Shown here: in pieces, positions 1 to 10,799 of the stretch
How the letters are laid out: each line of letters opens with the position of its first letter
How positions within the stretch are numbered: position 1 is the stretch's first letter
From: Cunninghamia lanceolata
Lineage: Eukaryota; Streptophyta; Pinopsida; Cupressales; Cupressaceae
Direction of reading: 5' to 3'
Assembly (NCBI GenBank): GCA_027924645.1
Contig: BSBN01000293.1
Location: 6,658,501-6,722,500 of the forward strand
DNA: 64,000 bases
Program-made: the position numbers and the translations under genes
The notes under the pieces: generated by a model
The model's database searches: none
What the model saw: only the letters and a program-made list of their open reading frames with translations
Told to the model about the DNA's origin: nothing

Positions 1-828
1 CCGCATGTGTCACCCTATGGGGCCGGCGCCTAGTGAGAGGCTATCAGGATAACCATAGATGAGGGCCGGCACCTAGTCAGAGGCTGTCAGGATAACCCAT
101 GCTAGGACCATGCGATGACACTCTCCCTACTACAACCTAGCATTCCTTGTTTGATCTCTCCACTTATGTTATGTTTCGCCTCTAGAAGATAAGTTGTGTT
201 GTATTGTTATTGCCATGTGTTGTATTGGCGTTTGGTTGTCCTTTGTTCATGTTAGTTCTGTCTACCTGACTGTGATTGTTTGGGACCTCATGTTAATTCC
301 TAGCTCAGGGGGTGGACCTTAGGGTTCCACATGGTCAGGTGGAAGAGCTATTTTATCCATTGGTTGTCCCTTGTCAAGTTCATATGCAAAAAAGGATTTG
401 TTCCAGTCGTACTTGTCCCAGTTGATGAAGATGCATGTGTATAATCTTGTACCAGATTTGTGTAACAGATCAATCATAATGTATGTGATTCTGATGTAGT
501 CTGTAAATGGCAATGTAATGATGTCATGATGTACTTATGTGTAACAAAAGCATTTTAGTTATGTTTTGATCATGTAGATTGTATTATCTGATGGTATGTA
601 ATGAATATGAATCAGTTATTCAATTATGCTTTTGATTTAGATCAGTTACTGATGAATGTTAAATTATGTTAGTTGGTTTGTAAAGTAATGCAGCCTTGTA
701 TCCTTAGAGAATATGTCGTAGTTAGTTATGTTAACATTATTTGTTATCTTAAACATTAAAAAAAAAATGTTCCTATTTCATGTAGCATAAATGTGTAATT
801 CTTTGAGGTGTACAAGGCGGGCATTACA
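1..828 (+). mobile_element. Element A, 3' part of left LTR
   Basis: This segment aligns base for base with 8063-8890 at a constant offset of 8062, apart from one length difference in an A-run. I count about 15 differences over 828 bp. It ends in ...ATTACA and is followed two bases later by a tRNA-Met-type primer binding site, so it is the end of a 5' LTR whose first part lies outside the window. The small ORF-like stretches inside it are not supported as genes. Confidence 0.9.
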
Positions 829-830
829 TC

Positions 831-843
831 TGGTATCAGAGCC
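831..843 (+). other. Element A primer binding site
   Basis: TGGTATCAGAGCC matches the common plant LTR-element site complementary to the 3' end of initiator methionine tRNA. Its position two bases after the LTR end fixes the LTR boundary and the plus orientation of the element. Confidence 0.9.
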
Positions 844-2188
844 AAGTTTAAACACTGGGTACTCTGGGTGTGCTTAGTCCCATTATGTTGTCTTAGTTGC
901 TTAAACTCTACAGATTTTCTTCTTCCTTTTGTCATCCTTGCCTAACAACGTGAGGGTGTCCCTTGGCAGTGTGTACGTAGGTAGATGCCTAGGGGTCAAG
1001 GTAGAGGTAGTTGGCATGTAGAGATCCATTCCCTTGATTTCTACCATGCAGTTGAAGAAAGGTATGCGGCAAGATTGTCAGTTGTTTGTTGTGATGGTTA
1101 ACATTTGGGAGTTTAGGGAAGAAGTGTTCCCCGAAGATCATCCCATCCGTAAGGAGCTTCGGTTGTAGTTAAAGGAGTTGTCATTTAGAGGACTTGATGC
1201 TTGTGCACCCTCTTGTGGAGTAGGAATTCTTGGATTTTGCGGTGGTTATGTAGAGTCCTTATGGTATAGAATAAAGTAGTGAGGTTAACCTGATGTTGTT
1301 TCCTCCTTCCTCGTTTGGTGGCTAGCATCTAGTCACGCAGTGTTGTACAATACAACTTTAAAAAAAAAAAAGTGTATTTTCTTTATAATTTTCTTTATAA
1401 TTTTCTATTAAATAAAAGGTCGGCACTTTGTTTATATTTGGTTGTGATGGTTTAGCCACACCTTGTGATCTTCATTTGTGTGTAACCCTCATAGTTACAT
1501 TTGATTTAGTGTTGAATTGCGCGCATTTCTTGTTTCGTTGAAGAAATTTAATCCTTATTTGATATTTGTTTATGACTTTGGTGGCTGAACTATTTTCTCT
1601 TTATTGTTTTCGATGCCGGCCGTGTATCGTATTGTGATTCCTCTCCAAGGATGTATGAGGCAGACTTGGTGAGTGTTTACGAGGAAGCAGACACAGGGAA
1701 CCTTGAGGATGGGATATCCGAGGCTAGGACTATTTCATGGAGGCTAACTAATTCTTGCTGTAGGAGTTAGGTCATTGTTGTCTTGTTTGGATGGTCTAAC
1801 CATGTGTATGTGCCCTAGCACCATCAAGTCTCAGAGTGTGTGGTATGGATTGTGTGGGATAGATGTTGGCTCTTGGCTCATAGATTTTGTGTCATGCCTT
1901 AGTAGGTCAGTTACCGGTGTCTAGATGGATCCTTGTGTAGCCTTGAGATGTGATTCATGGTAATTTGAATTCGTCTATGTGTGTTAAATCATGAATATAG
2001 TGCTTATAAAATGATAAATTATGGTACCATGCTGCTAAAGGTGTAAAGTTTGTATATCAAGACTTTTCTGTTAATAGATCTCATGCACAGTATGTGCTCC
2101 CGTGTTTGCATAGTGTTGTGAAAATTGCTCAAACTTAATACATTTCACCCATATTTGTTCGCAGGCTTCCAGGAGTAAGCCTGATCCT

Positions 2189-2200
2189 AGGGGGGGAGGA
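2189..2200 (+). other. Element A polypurine tract
   Basis: The purine run AGGGGGGGAGGA lies immediately before TGTAGTGCCC, the inferred start of the right LTR. This is the expected plus-strand primer position for a Ty3/gypsy-like element. Confidence 0.8.
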
Positions 2201-3300
2201 TGTAGTGCCCCTCATCTCGTCGTCCATCAGATTGATGTTTGCTTAAAATCTATAGTGTCCTAGACGGTAGATGATGGATCTCTTGTTATCTTGTTACTTC
2301 ATTGTGAATCTGATTGTTATGATAATAGTTGTTGATGTTGGATTTTATCATTTTATGTTTTAGAATTTGATAAATGAACTAGATGTTACAGATGTTTCGA
2401 TGTTAATTGCGATATTGGATTGAATGTTTTACGTTGTTGATTAATATCAGATACCTTGTTCAACGTAGTAAATTATTTATACATAAACGTGGATGGAACA
2501 GTGTTGTATTACTCGCTTTCGAGTACCCTACACCATTGTGATTTCCATTCACTATAGGATTGTATGTGGATATATATCTTGAATGTTTAACCATGCGTTG
2601 TTGCAGGAATGCAGGTACTAGGCATCGACTCCACCTGATTACAGGTCTGAGCGTGCCTTCACCAATGGATTAGCTGTTGGAGTTAACATGAGGTCCCATG
2701 TCAGTGTGGTCTGGTTGTCAGTTTATCCTCTTGGTCATTGTCTGTCATTCGATCATGATTTGCGGACAAGTAATATTGCACCTTGGAGTCTAACTAGGTT
2801 AGAAAGTGTCTGAATGTGTAAGGTGTCATTGTGCTTTAATTAGAATCATATTACGGAAAGTATAATGTCGATAATTGTTGATTATTGTTGTAAATAAATT
2901 ATTATTTTATTAGAAGTATAGTTGTTAAATAAAGATTGTAAGAGGTTTTGTATTGTTCAATATAATATTATTTATAATAAATATTTAAATAAATAAAATA
3001 GTTGTAAGTTATGTTGTAATTAGTCATTTACAACTAAATTAATAAAATAAATTAAAATATATATATAGTTGTACAATTATGGATTGTTGTAATGTTATAA
3101 CTTTATTAAATAAAATATGCTTGGTCGGCTATAAAGTCATTAAGTGTTGTCGGGAATTATGTGTTTTCATTTAAAAAAGAAATACAATAAAATAAATAAA
3201 GAACTTCTTTGGGATTATTAAATTAAATAAAAATATTAGTAGAGGAGGGAGATGCACGGGATCACATGCCGAGCCCCTTGGAAGAAGGAAGGGGCTGTGT

Positions 3301-3308
3301 TATAAAAG
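3301..3308 (+). promoter_or_regulatory. Candidate LTR A TATA box
   Basis: TATAAAAG lies about 1.1 kb into the LTR and is followed by a purine-rich leader. If it is used, U3 is about 1.1 kb and R-U5 about 5.5 kb, so the captured gene fragments downstream would be part of the element's RNA. This is a motif match only. Confidence 0.45.
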
Positions 3309-4620
3309 AAAAGGCTTGTTGAAGCAAAGGGACAGCATTGCAGGTAGAGAAAAAGTGAAGAAGCTCAGGGAAAAAGGCTTGGACTGCAGCAGTTGAACCA
3401 GAATTGTCGAATCGGCATCGCAGCCAGGTTCCATTAAAAGTTTAATTTATTCCTCTGCTTCTCTTTCTGAATCTGCAAATGTTGTTGGTTGTTTAATCTT
3501 CCAAATGTTTTGTTTGGGTTAAATTTATGCTTAAAGATTTGATCCAATCTGCAATCGGTTTGTATTCTGAGTTTTAGTCGTCAAATCTTAAACCCGGATG
3601 ATCACGTCTGTAGGTTGCCCTCTCTACATTTAAACCATAACATCTTTTAGGGTTTTAAATCGTTTCTGCCAAGGAATTCGTTGTGTAGTTGTCTACCTCC
3701 CACTCTATTTACCGGCAAACATAGTATATTCCTTGGATCTTAGCTCGAAGGCAGTGACATCATAACATTCTACAGAAAATGCTTTACCAAATGCAATTGA
3801 TAGAAGGTTTTGAACATTGTCATTGTAATCCATCCTTTGTGTATTGCAGCGAATTCTTTTTAAATTTTGCTTTAAGCATCCTACAGCTCCTGAGGAATCC
3901 GTTCTCAAGATTAGTGCATATTTCCAGTGGTAGATGATAAGGGCACCTCAATAGGGAAGCCGCAGATCTTTAGGGTAACCAACTTTATTCGTAACTCCAA
4001 CGGCGTGATCTTCCACAGCTGATAATTGCATATAGTAGACTCCAGCCCCATACTGCAACCCTTTGTAATGACTCTGTGCCTTTCTATTCCAATCATTGCA
4101 ATACAACAGATCCAATCGAAAATGATTGAAATTCACCGCAAAATTTAGGGTGGTTTCAAAGCGTACATGCATTATACATAATTTAGAGTGAACAGGATGA
4201 GCTCATGTGTTGAACGCGTCACCACCTTTGTAGTGGAGCGTCAGGTCCCAATTCCAGCGGACATTATCAGATTTGTACGGTGTTTTGGAACTGGGTCTTA
4301 ATTTTGTACAGCTTACTTGTGTGATGAAGGTCTGTAGGAAAAAGGAATGAAAACCCTTTTTAAAGCTATGTTAGTTTGGAGGGCCAGGGATCATTGTAAT
4401 TCCTCCATATCTGTTTGATCACCTGGACCGCTCCTACCACTTCCGCATAGGCGTTGAAGTAGGCCAGAGGTTACGGAAAAATGCAATACATTTTAGAATA
4501 GAAACTATGATGAATCGGTCTTATAACAATGCGTTGGCTTCATATACTATGATTGTTGTTACATATGATGAGTAGGTTTTGCTAGGGTTTTAGTCGTCCT
4601 GTTGTTTCGAACTATAAGTA

Positions 4621-4941
4621 ATGGCGATGGCAGGCCTGTGCCTGGCTAACAATATGAACAAAATGTGCACAGCTTATTCTAAAAATATGGGTAAGCCTCC
4701 AAATTTAGCAACATACAGACATTTGTTGCGTAGTCAGAAACATGAATTTTATTGCTTTGTAGGTCCTGTCAATGTATTAAACCGAATTTCTCCCAGATTG
4801 GGAGGTAAAAGCTACAAAACAGCTAGCAGAGCTACTTCAGTAGACAAGGAAGATTCATCTGAGAGGATGACGGAGTATTTAGTAGGAAAGCACTTTGGAG
4901 TTGGTTCGTCTGCCTACCAGGTTCGGGAAGTGCAAGATTAG
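4621..4941 (+). CDS. Hypothetical ORF inside LTR A
   Basis: This is a 106-codon open frame starting with ATG (Met-Ala-Met-Ala-Gly) and ending in TAG. The product is basic at its N-terminal half, with Cys at residues 7, 16 and 41, and is more acidic after residue 70. I do not recognise the family. It lies about 160 bp upstream of the DBR1-like fragment in the same LTR and could be part of the same captured transcript or a chance frame. No intron boundaries or second copy are available for comparison in this window. Confidence 0.25.
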   Translation: MAMAGLCLANNMNKMCTAYSKNMGKPPNLATYRHLLRSQKHEFYCFVGPVNVLNRISPRLGGKSYKTASRATSVDKEDSSERMTEYLVGKHFGVGSSAYQVREVQD

Positions 4942-5097
4942 GTTTCAATAGAGTTTATGTATGAAATATTGTTATTTGTAATGTTTTGATTTGAGTAGGT
5001 AATCTTTGTTTTGACCATGACATTCATCTATACTGGGAAAGCTGCATACTTAAGCTTTCGGCTCCATTCAACTACTTTTGTCAGATATAATTGTCCA

Positions 5098-5416
5098 TTC
5101 CTAAGTTTACTGCGTATTGTCTTGGGCCTGATGCACAGAAAGACTTGTATTTTGGCAGTAATATTGTTTATCCATTATTATTACTTGATTGTCTTGAATG
5201 CCATGAGAGAGACCTACCTAATTGGTTTAGTGAAGCGCACCTTACAATAATAGTGATATCAGGTCTGTATATCACGTATGTGAATATGATGTTCACGAAC
5301 TTAAGCAGGTCGAGGAGCCTCTGGACATTTTTACTTCACACGATTGGCCTCGTGGTATAGCTGCTTTTGGAAATTCGGAGCAACTACTTCGTCATAAGCT
5401 TGTTTTTGAATCTGAG
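5098..5416 (+). pseudogene. DBR1: DBR1 (lariat debranching enzyme) fragment
   Basis: In life DBR1 hydrolyses the 2'-5' bond of excised intron lariats in the nucleus; it is a metallophosphoesterase. Here 59 codons at 5240-5416 read without a stop and contain the family blocks in order: a Pro-Tyr-Asn segment, IRSVYHV, EYDVH, a Glu-Glu-Pro stretch, SHDWP (5336-5350) and [13 protein letters not shown] carries a histidine that I recall as an active-site metal ligand. The Arg expected before EYDVH is Cys, as CGT to TGT would give. Weaker similarity to the preceding YYGGW...YF region extends back to about 5098 but needs frame changes. The piece stops at a GAG|GTAC splice-donor-like site. The N-terminal catalytic part and the C-terminal domain were not found, so it is a captured exon-derived fragment, not a working gene. 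Confidence 0.8.
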
Positions 5417-5692
5417 GTACTTTTGTTTGATCTGTAAGATATTTTTAGATCACCATTTTGCAGGAAACAAACAATTGAGGTTTTGCTGTTAATGCACAAG
5501 CTAAGAGACTAAAGGACTCCGCACACCACCAATTAGATTTCATCAGTTAACCCCAAACCACATTAGCAAGGGCATCCAGTTCTAAAGATTGGTCTTTTTT
5601 ATATATACTTGTAATATCATCATAAGATCTGTTGCAACCCAAACTAAAATTCTCTGTTTTCATTGTTGAAATATTAGACTATTGTAACTTGA

Positions 5693-5884
5693 TCTCTTTT
5701 AAGCATAGAGATTCAGTCACCACCACCTGCAGCATCTAGAGGAGTGAGTTGTCGCATGACTCCAGACAGGAGGCCTTCAATAAGATACTTCTGCCCTGCT
5801 TGCAGGACCAAGATTATGCTTGGCAGCCCTATCAAAATTCAGTTGTATTCTTCCTCTGCTAAGGATGGCTTCGTTTCTCATTAA
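5693..5884 (+). CDS. Short open frame with CxxC, unrecognised
   Basis: A frame of about 63 codons is open from 5693 to a TAA at 5882, with an ATG at 5756. It contains a Pro-rich start, then RRPSIRYFCPACRTK with a CxxC pair, and ends near SAKDGFVSH. The composition looks like real protein, perhaps half of a zinc ribbon. It lies about 280 bp downstream of the DBR1-like piece but matches no DBR1 segment that I can recall. It may be a second captured exon or chance. Confidence 0.25.
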   Translation, partial: SLLSIEIQSPPPAASRGVSCRMTPDRRPSIRYFCPACRTKIMLGSPIKIQLYSSSAKDGFVSH

Positions 5885-7840
5885 GCTATTTTTCCTTCCC
5901 CATTCTAACATCATTTGCAGGAGTGAATAATGCTTTTTGAGATAAGTGGTTTGTGGGCAAACTGATTAGCCATCTATTTTAATTCTCAGCCTTGTATTTT
6001 CTTCACATAAGGAGCCTGCCCGTTCAAGGTAGTCTGTGCATGTAGGTTTTTTCACAGAGCTGTATGTTTTGCGTAATGTCTGTCTGCAGTGGTATATATT
6101 ATTCTCCTTGAAGCCAATAAGCATCTCAGTAAACTATGGAGGATTTACCCATGTAGATCGCACCCTTAGTGGAGTTTAGTATCTTGTTCCTCATACACAG
6201 TGAACATTTCATAACCTTAGAGTCTCAGATTGTATTCTGCAATCTTATTATGGCATATCTCATCCACATTATGCTCTAAGAAATCATGGTGCCATGAGCA
6301 TCTCAAGAAATCTGTGGTGCCATCATGGATTATTGCTTTAAGACATATGGTAGATCTAATAGCTATCTCCATATTCTTGAGGTTTAACTTTATCTTCCGC
6401 ATTTAGGGTGCCATTTATAAGGAAACCTTGGAAAACACTATACATTTCAAGACATGATCCTTTTCTCTCATTGTCACTCAACATGTAGGCTATTGTTGTG
6501 CATTCAGTTATCCACAACATCAACAATGCGAATAGTTAATCCATAATTTCCTAATTCCATTTGATCTCATTTAGGAGTTGTTCTCTTTTTAGGAGTTGTG
6601 ACTTCAATTTTATTTGGAAGCATTAACAAGATGCTAGGATCTCAAAGAACGCCTTCATCTTTTATGATTAATGCTGTTCAAGAGTTATATTAATAGAGAG
6701 AAGTCGTTAGACTAACTTAATATCATCCATTTCATTGATTAAGCGGTCATTAACAATTTCACACCATCTCTACGATCAGTGCTTACAATTCAATAGGTTG
6801 TTAAACTTATAGTAGAAGCTTTTACTAGAAAACTGTAATGCCTTGGGAACGAACATAGTTAATACATCTATCAAGTTTCGACGGCGTAAGAATGTCTAGT
6901 CCCGATCTTCTTCTTAGACAGATTTAAATCATCTTTGATTAAAACATTTCAGAGACATCGTTATGACAAAGAAATCCAAGCATAGTAAACTGTTATCTAT
7001 TTGAGGTCAAGAATATCTGAAGGACCGTATTAGGGTAGAACTTAGAGGAAAACGAAAACATTGATGTTCATTGTTGATGGTAGGACCTTTGTCCTCGTTG
7101 TAATGCCGTATAGTTATAAGGTATCATTTTAGTACTTAATCCAACGTTGGAAAGGTAAGTTAATCAGGGTAAAATTTGTTATACTTGTGTTTTATAATCT
7201 ATCTTTAGAAACAAATGTAGAATATTTAAATAGTTTAATTGTAATGTATTAGTATAATTGTTGTATTTATTGTGAAATCAATTAGTTTGATTTAAAGAGA
7301 TAATGTAATCCATTGTTGATTTCATTACAAAGTTATTTATGATGAGCCAAGAAGGAATTTTAGTGTTTAATTTCTAGATTCTGAATTGTACTCTGTGAGT
7401 TAAGTATTTCTATTGTCTTAAAGAGTCGAATTGAGAGTGGTCATACTCGAAATCCTAGAGGCTAAGTTTGTCGTAGTGTGGATGGATGTTTTTGTATTGT
7501 GATGTTATAACGATTATGCGATTCAAATTTAGTATGAAGTATAATGGAGTATTGACTAAGTTGATTATGTGTTTGTGATATTGAATTCTCTGGATGAGAT
7601 ATTTAACCAGTTGTGACTATCTTGTATCTGTTTTGTCGTAATTGTTGTTTGGAGAGACCTGGTATCTATAAAAGTGTAAAATGTTGTAATGCCATAGGCG
7701 ATGGATAACAATTGGTGTTATGATTCTGTTTGTAATGCAAGTAGGTTTATGCCTTGCAGTAAATATGTATGAGTAATGTTATAATGCCTTGTATTATGGT
7801 TAAGGTTTACTAGGTGTTAGGAAGGAGAGTGGCTTTCAAC

Positions 7841-8160
7841 GTGGGGCCGACGCCCAAAGTGGCAGTTAGGATAACCCGTTGAAAGTAGATTAATCAAGTG
7901 ATAACCCAAAATGAACTAGGGGGTTAAGGGTAGATTTCACACTAAACAAGATTAATGGATTCCTCTCCCATGGCCTGTAGTGCTTGTATAGACTAAGGAT
8001 GGGTAGAGAAGGCCCGGTTGGCATGATTGACTTCCTTGTCCTCATGAAAGGAAGGTCGATTCCGCATGTGTCACCCTATGGGGCCGGCGCCTAGTGAGAG
8101 GCTATCAGGATAACCATAGATGGGGGCCGGCGCCTAGTGAGAGGCTGTCAGGATAACCCA
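7841..8160 (+). repeat. CCGGCGCC-type repeat units in LTR A
   Basis: Three related segments occur at about 7841-7880, 8077-8118 and 8126-8160. Each has the order GGGGCC-G(G/A)CGCC, a CTAGTGAGAGGC-like stretch (diverged in the first), then AGGATAACC. The last two are adjacent, and both also occur at the start of the window in the left LTR. The core GCCGGCGCC is GC-rich and near-palindromic, in contrast to the AT-rich surroundings. Confidence 0.6.
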
Positions 8161-8890
8161 TGCTAGGACCATGCGATGACACTCTCCCTACTACAACCTA
8201 GCATTCCTTGTTTGATCTCTCCACTTATGTTATGTTTCGCCTCTGGAAGATAAGTTGTGTTGTATTGTTATTGCCATGTGTTGTATTGGCGTTTGGTTGT
8301 CCTTTGTTCATGTTAGTTCTGTCTACCTGACTGTGATTGTTTGGGACCTCATGTTAACTCCTAGCTCGGGGGGTGGACCTTAGGGTTCCACATGGTCGGG
8401 TGGAAGAGCTATTTTATCCATTGGTTATCCCTTGTCATGTTCATATGCAGAAAAGGATTTGTTCCAGTCGTACTTGTCCCAGTTGATGAAGATGCATGTG
8501 TATAATCTTGTACCAGATTTGTGTAACAGATCAATCATAATGTATGTGATTCTGATGTAGTCTGTAAATGGCAATGTAATGATGTCATGATGTACTTATG
8601 TGTAACAAAAGCATTTCAGTTATGTTTTGATCATGTAGATTGTATTATCTGATGGTATGTAATGAATATGAATCAGTTATTCAATTATGCTTTTGATTTA
8701 GATCAGTTACTGATGAATGTTAAATTATGTTAGTTGGTTTGTAAAGTAATGCAGCCTTGTATCCTTAGAGAATATGTCGTAGTTAGTTATGTTAACATTA
8801 TTTGTTATCTTAAACATTAAAAAAAAAAATGTTCCTGTTTCATGTAGCATAAATGTGTAATTCTTTGAGGTGTACAAGGTGGGCGTTACA

Positions 8891-9327
8891 AAAGGAGAGG
8901 ACATGGGTCTCCATTCAACCCATGTCTGAGCATTTTGGTGGTTCTTGGAGCTGCAAACAAGGTGACACATTCACATATTTATTGTTGTTCTTGTTATTTA
9001 ATGTCAGAGTCCATATTTTATGAATATGACATGGATCTATGGGCTTTAATCTGCTATCATAGACATGTACCTACATATCAGCACATGGGTATGTCTGTAG
9101 TTTGATGTATTTTCTATTTGCTCATATGGGTATTGATCATTAATCATATACACTACATTTTGGTCACTTTAAAGCATCTGGGTATTGTATATTTTGTTAT
9201 TTTCTAAGTTGTACTTGTATGGAAAGAAATTCTATGTTATACATAAAAACACAAAATGCAACAGGTTCAATTGAAAAATAGAAAACTAGAAAAAAATTGG
9301 GTCTCAGAAAAGGGGTGGGACATTACA
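8891..9327 (+). mobile_element. Element B, 3' remnant of left LTR
   Basis: This part aligns with 16445-16880, the end of B's right LTR, with noticeably more differences than the two A LTRs show. The first 2.3 kb of the left LTR is absent because element A was inserted here. The position equivalent to the junction in the right LTR is near 16445. It ends in GACATTACA. Confidence 0.9.
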
Positions 9328-9328
9328 G

Positions 9329-9340
9329 TGGTATCAGAGC
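9329..9340 (+). other. Element B primer binding site
   Basis: TGGTATCAGAGC lies one base after the LTR end and is the initiator tRNA-Met type site, as in element A. Confidence 0.9.
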
Positions 9341-9603
9341 TAGTTTTCCTACCAGCCTATTAATTTCTACACTTGTGTAGAGTTGCATGTTAGTTTTGAG
9401 AGCACCCATATGCTTGCATGTCAGTTTCATGGGCCGACAGTGGTTGCATGTGAGTTTCTATGACAGGAAGTGATAGAGAGAAGAAATATCTTGAAAGATT
9501 AAGAAAGAAAGAAGTTGAACATGAATAGTGGGAAGAGTGGCCTTCAGGGCTTGAGGAACAATATATATTACTTTACAGTGAAGAAGAAATTGTTGCATAA
9601 ACC

Positions 9604-10690
9604 ATGGGTGATCGGGAAGGTAGGTCTAGTAGAGAACATCGCGATGAGGGAAGAGATGATTTGACGAGTATGTTACATGCTCTAAATCATTTGGTGAGAG
9701 GGAAGCATGACATGTTTGATAGAATGGACCATTTGTAGACTGAACTAATCCAAATCCTTGCCCGTTCAGTACCTGGTAATAATGGGAACAATGAAAATAA
9801 TAATGGTAGAGTTGATTAGAATGCTAGAGGGAACAATGATAATAATAATTATAATGCAAACAGTGGCAATAATGGAGAGCTCTCTATTAACAATCAGGTT
9901 ACTTATTAGCGTACCTCTGCAAAATCAGCTAGTACAAGGCCTCTAATGCCTCATTTTATTTAGGAAAACAATCCATTGGAAGAAGTCAATGAGCCTACTG
10001 AACAGGTTTGACATGCTTAGTATTAGAGAGATTAGAGAGCTATGGATGCAGGGTTCTGTGCAGATATGCCTTTTTAGGCCTACTTGACTTCTAGGGAATG
10101 GAGTAGACCTCAGGGAGAAGGAGGAGTGAGACCCCAGAACTAGGACCTATAGAAAAAAAGGGTAAGATGACCATTCCTTACTATGACGGTTCAAGTAAAA
10201 CTTCAACCAAAGCATGGGTTCAGAAAGTAGATACTTGTGACTTAATTCAATGATTAAGAGAGATGCCATTGAGTATTCTACTTTACATTTGGATGGGAGT
10301 GTGCATGAATGGTGGTACCATGGACTAGTCACATTAGGCCATGATCAAATTGTATTCTATGCTGAGTTTACAGATAGGTCACTGATAGACATATTTGACA
10401 AAGGGGATCCTGAATTGCACAAGGCCAAGGATATGGAGTTCTCATCCTATAGGAGCAAATTTTAGTCAAAGGGTTTACTGCACAAGAATGATATGGATAA
10501 GAAGAGTTCACATCAGGACATAGATCAATAGACGAAAGCATCTCTAAGACTTCATGATGACACTCTTAATGAGTTTAGAAGGATGAAATTGTGCTTCAAA
10601 TGCAAGGGCCTATGGGACCCTTATCGTAAGTGCTCTATGAAGGGGCAAGCAAAGAAGATCAAATACTTTTCAGCAGAGGAGACCACTTCA
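9604..10690 (+). pseudogene. Element B gag relic
   Basis: Starting at the ATG at 9604 a charged N-terminus can be read (MGDREGRSSREHRDEG), followed by an Asn-rich stretch, then after frame changes a gag core at about 10170-10460 containing the typical KAWVQKVDT and a Leu-Asp-Gly...Trp-Trp block. A CCHC-like nucleic-acid-binding knuckle (CFKCKG...DPYRKC) lies at about 10591-10635. The frame is broken by many TAG codons and at least one frameshift. In a working element this protein would form the virus-like particle. Confidence 0.75.
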
Positions 10691-10799
10691 GAAAAATTAG
10701 ACAAGCACATTGATTCAGAGGATAGTGAAGCAGATAACATAGTAGAAGAGTCATAGGGTGAGTAGAATGAAGATAGACCCACAACCCACCTTTCTTCTA

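Larger units (their letters stand above)
829..2200 (+). mobile_element. Element A internal region, very short
   Basis: Only about 1.37 kb separates the left LTR end from the polypurine tract, far less than a gag-pol needs. A short basic stretch starting near 987 (ATG, then Pro-Arg-Gly-Gln-Gly-Arg-Gly) could be a gag remnant, but frames break quickly and no protease, RT or integrase motif is visible. A typical oligo-A run lies at 1359-1370. The element is therefore non-autonomous and would depend on another element's enzymes. Large deletion of an ancestral pol region is the simplest explanation, but only the result is visible here. Confidence 0.75.
2201..8890 (+). mobile_element. Element A right LTR, 6.69 kb
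   Basis: The LTR begins TGTAGTGCCC directly after the polypurine tract and ends ...GTTACA at 8890. Its last 828 bp match 1-828. The left LTR's start lies off the window, so the full length can be checked only on this copy; a nested insertion inside it cannot be excluded. It carries a TATA-like box at 3301, a DBR1 gene fragment at about 5100-5416, two unexplained short open frames and three copies of a CCGGCGCC-type repeat near its 3' part. At 6.7 kb it is exceptionally long for a plant LTR. Confidence 0.75.

Noticed and set aside
1..900. Host gene at the window start
   Set aside because: The segment repeats at 8063-8890 as an LTR end with a primer site.
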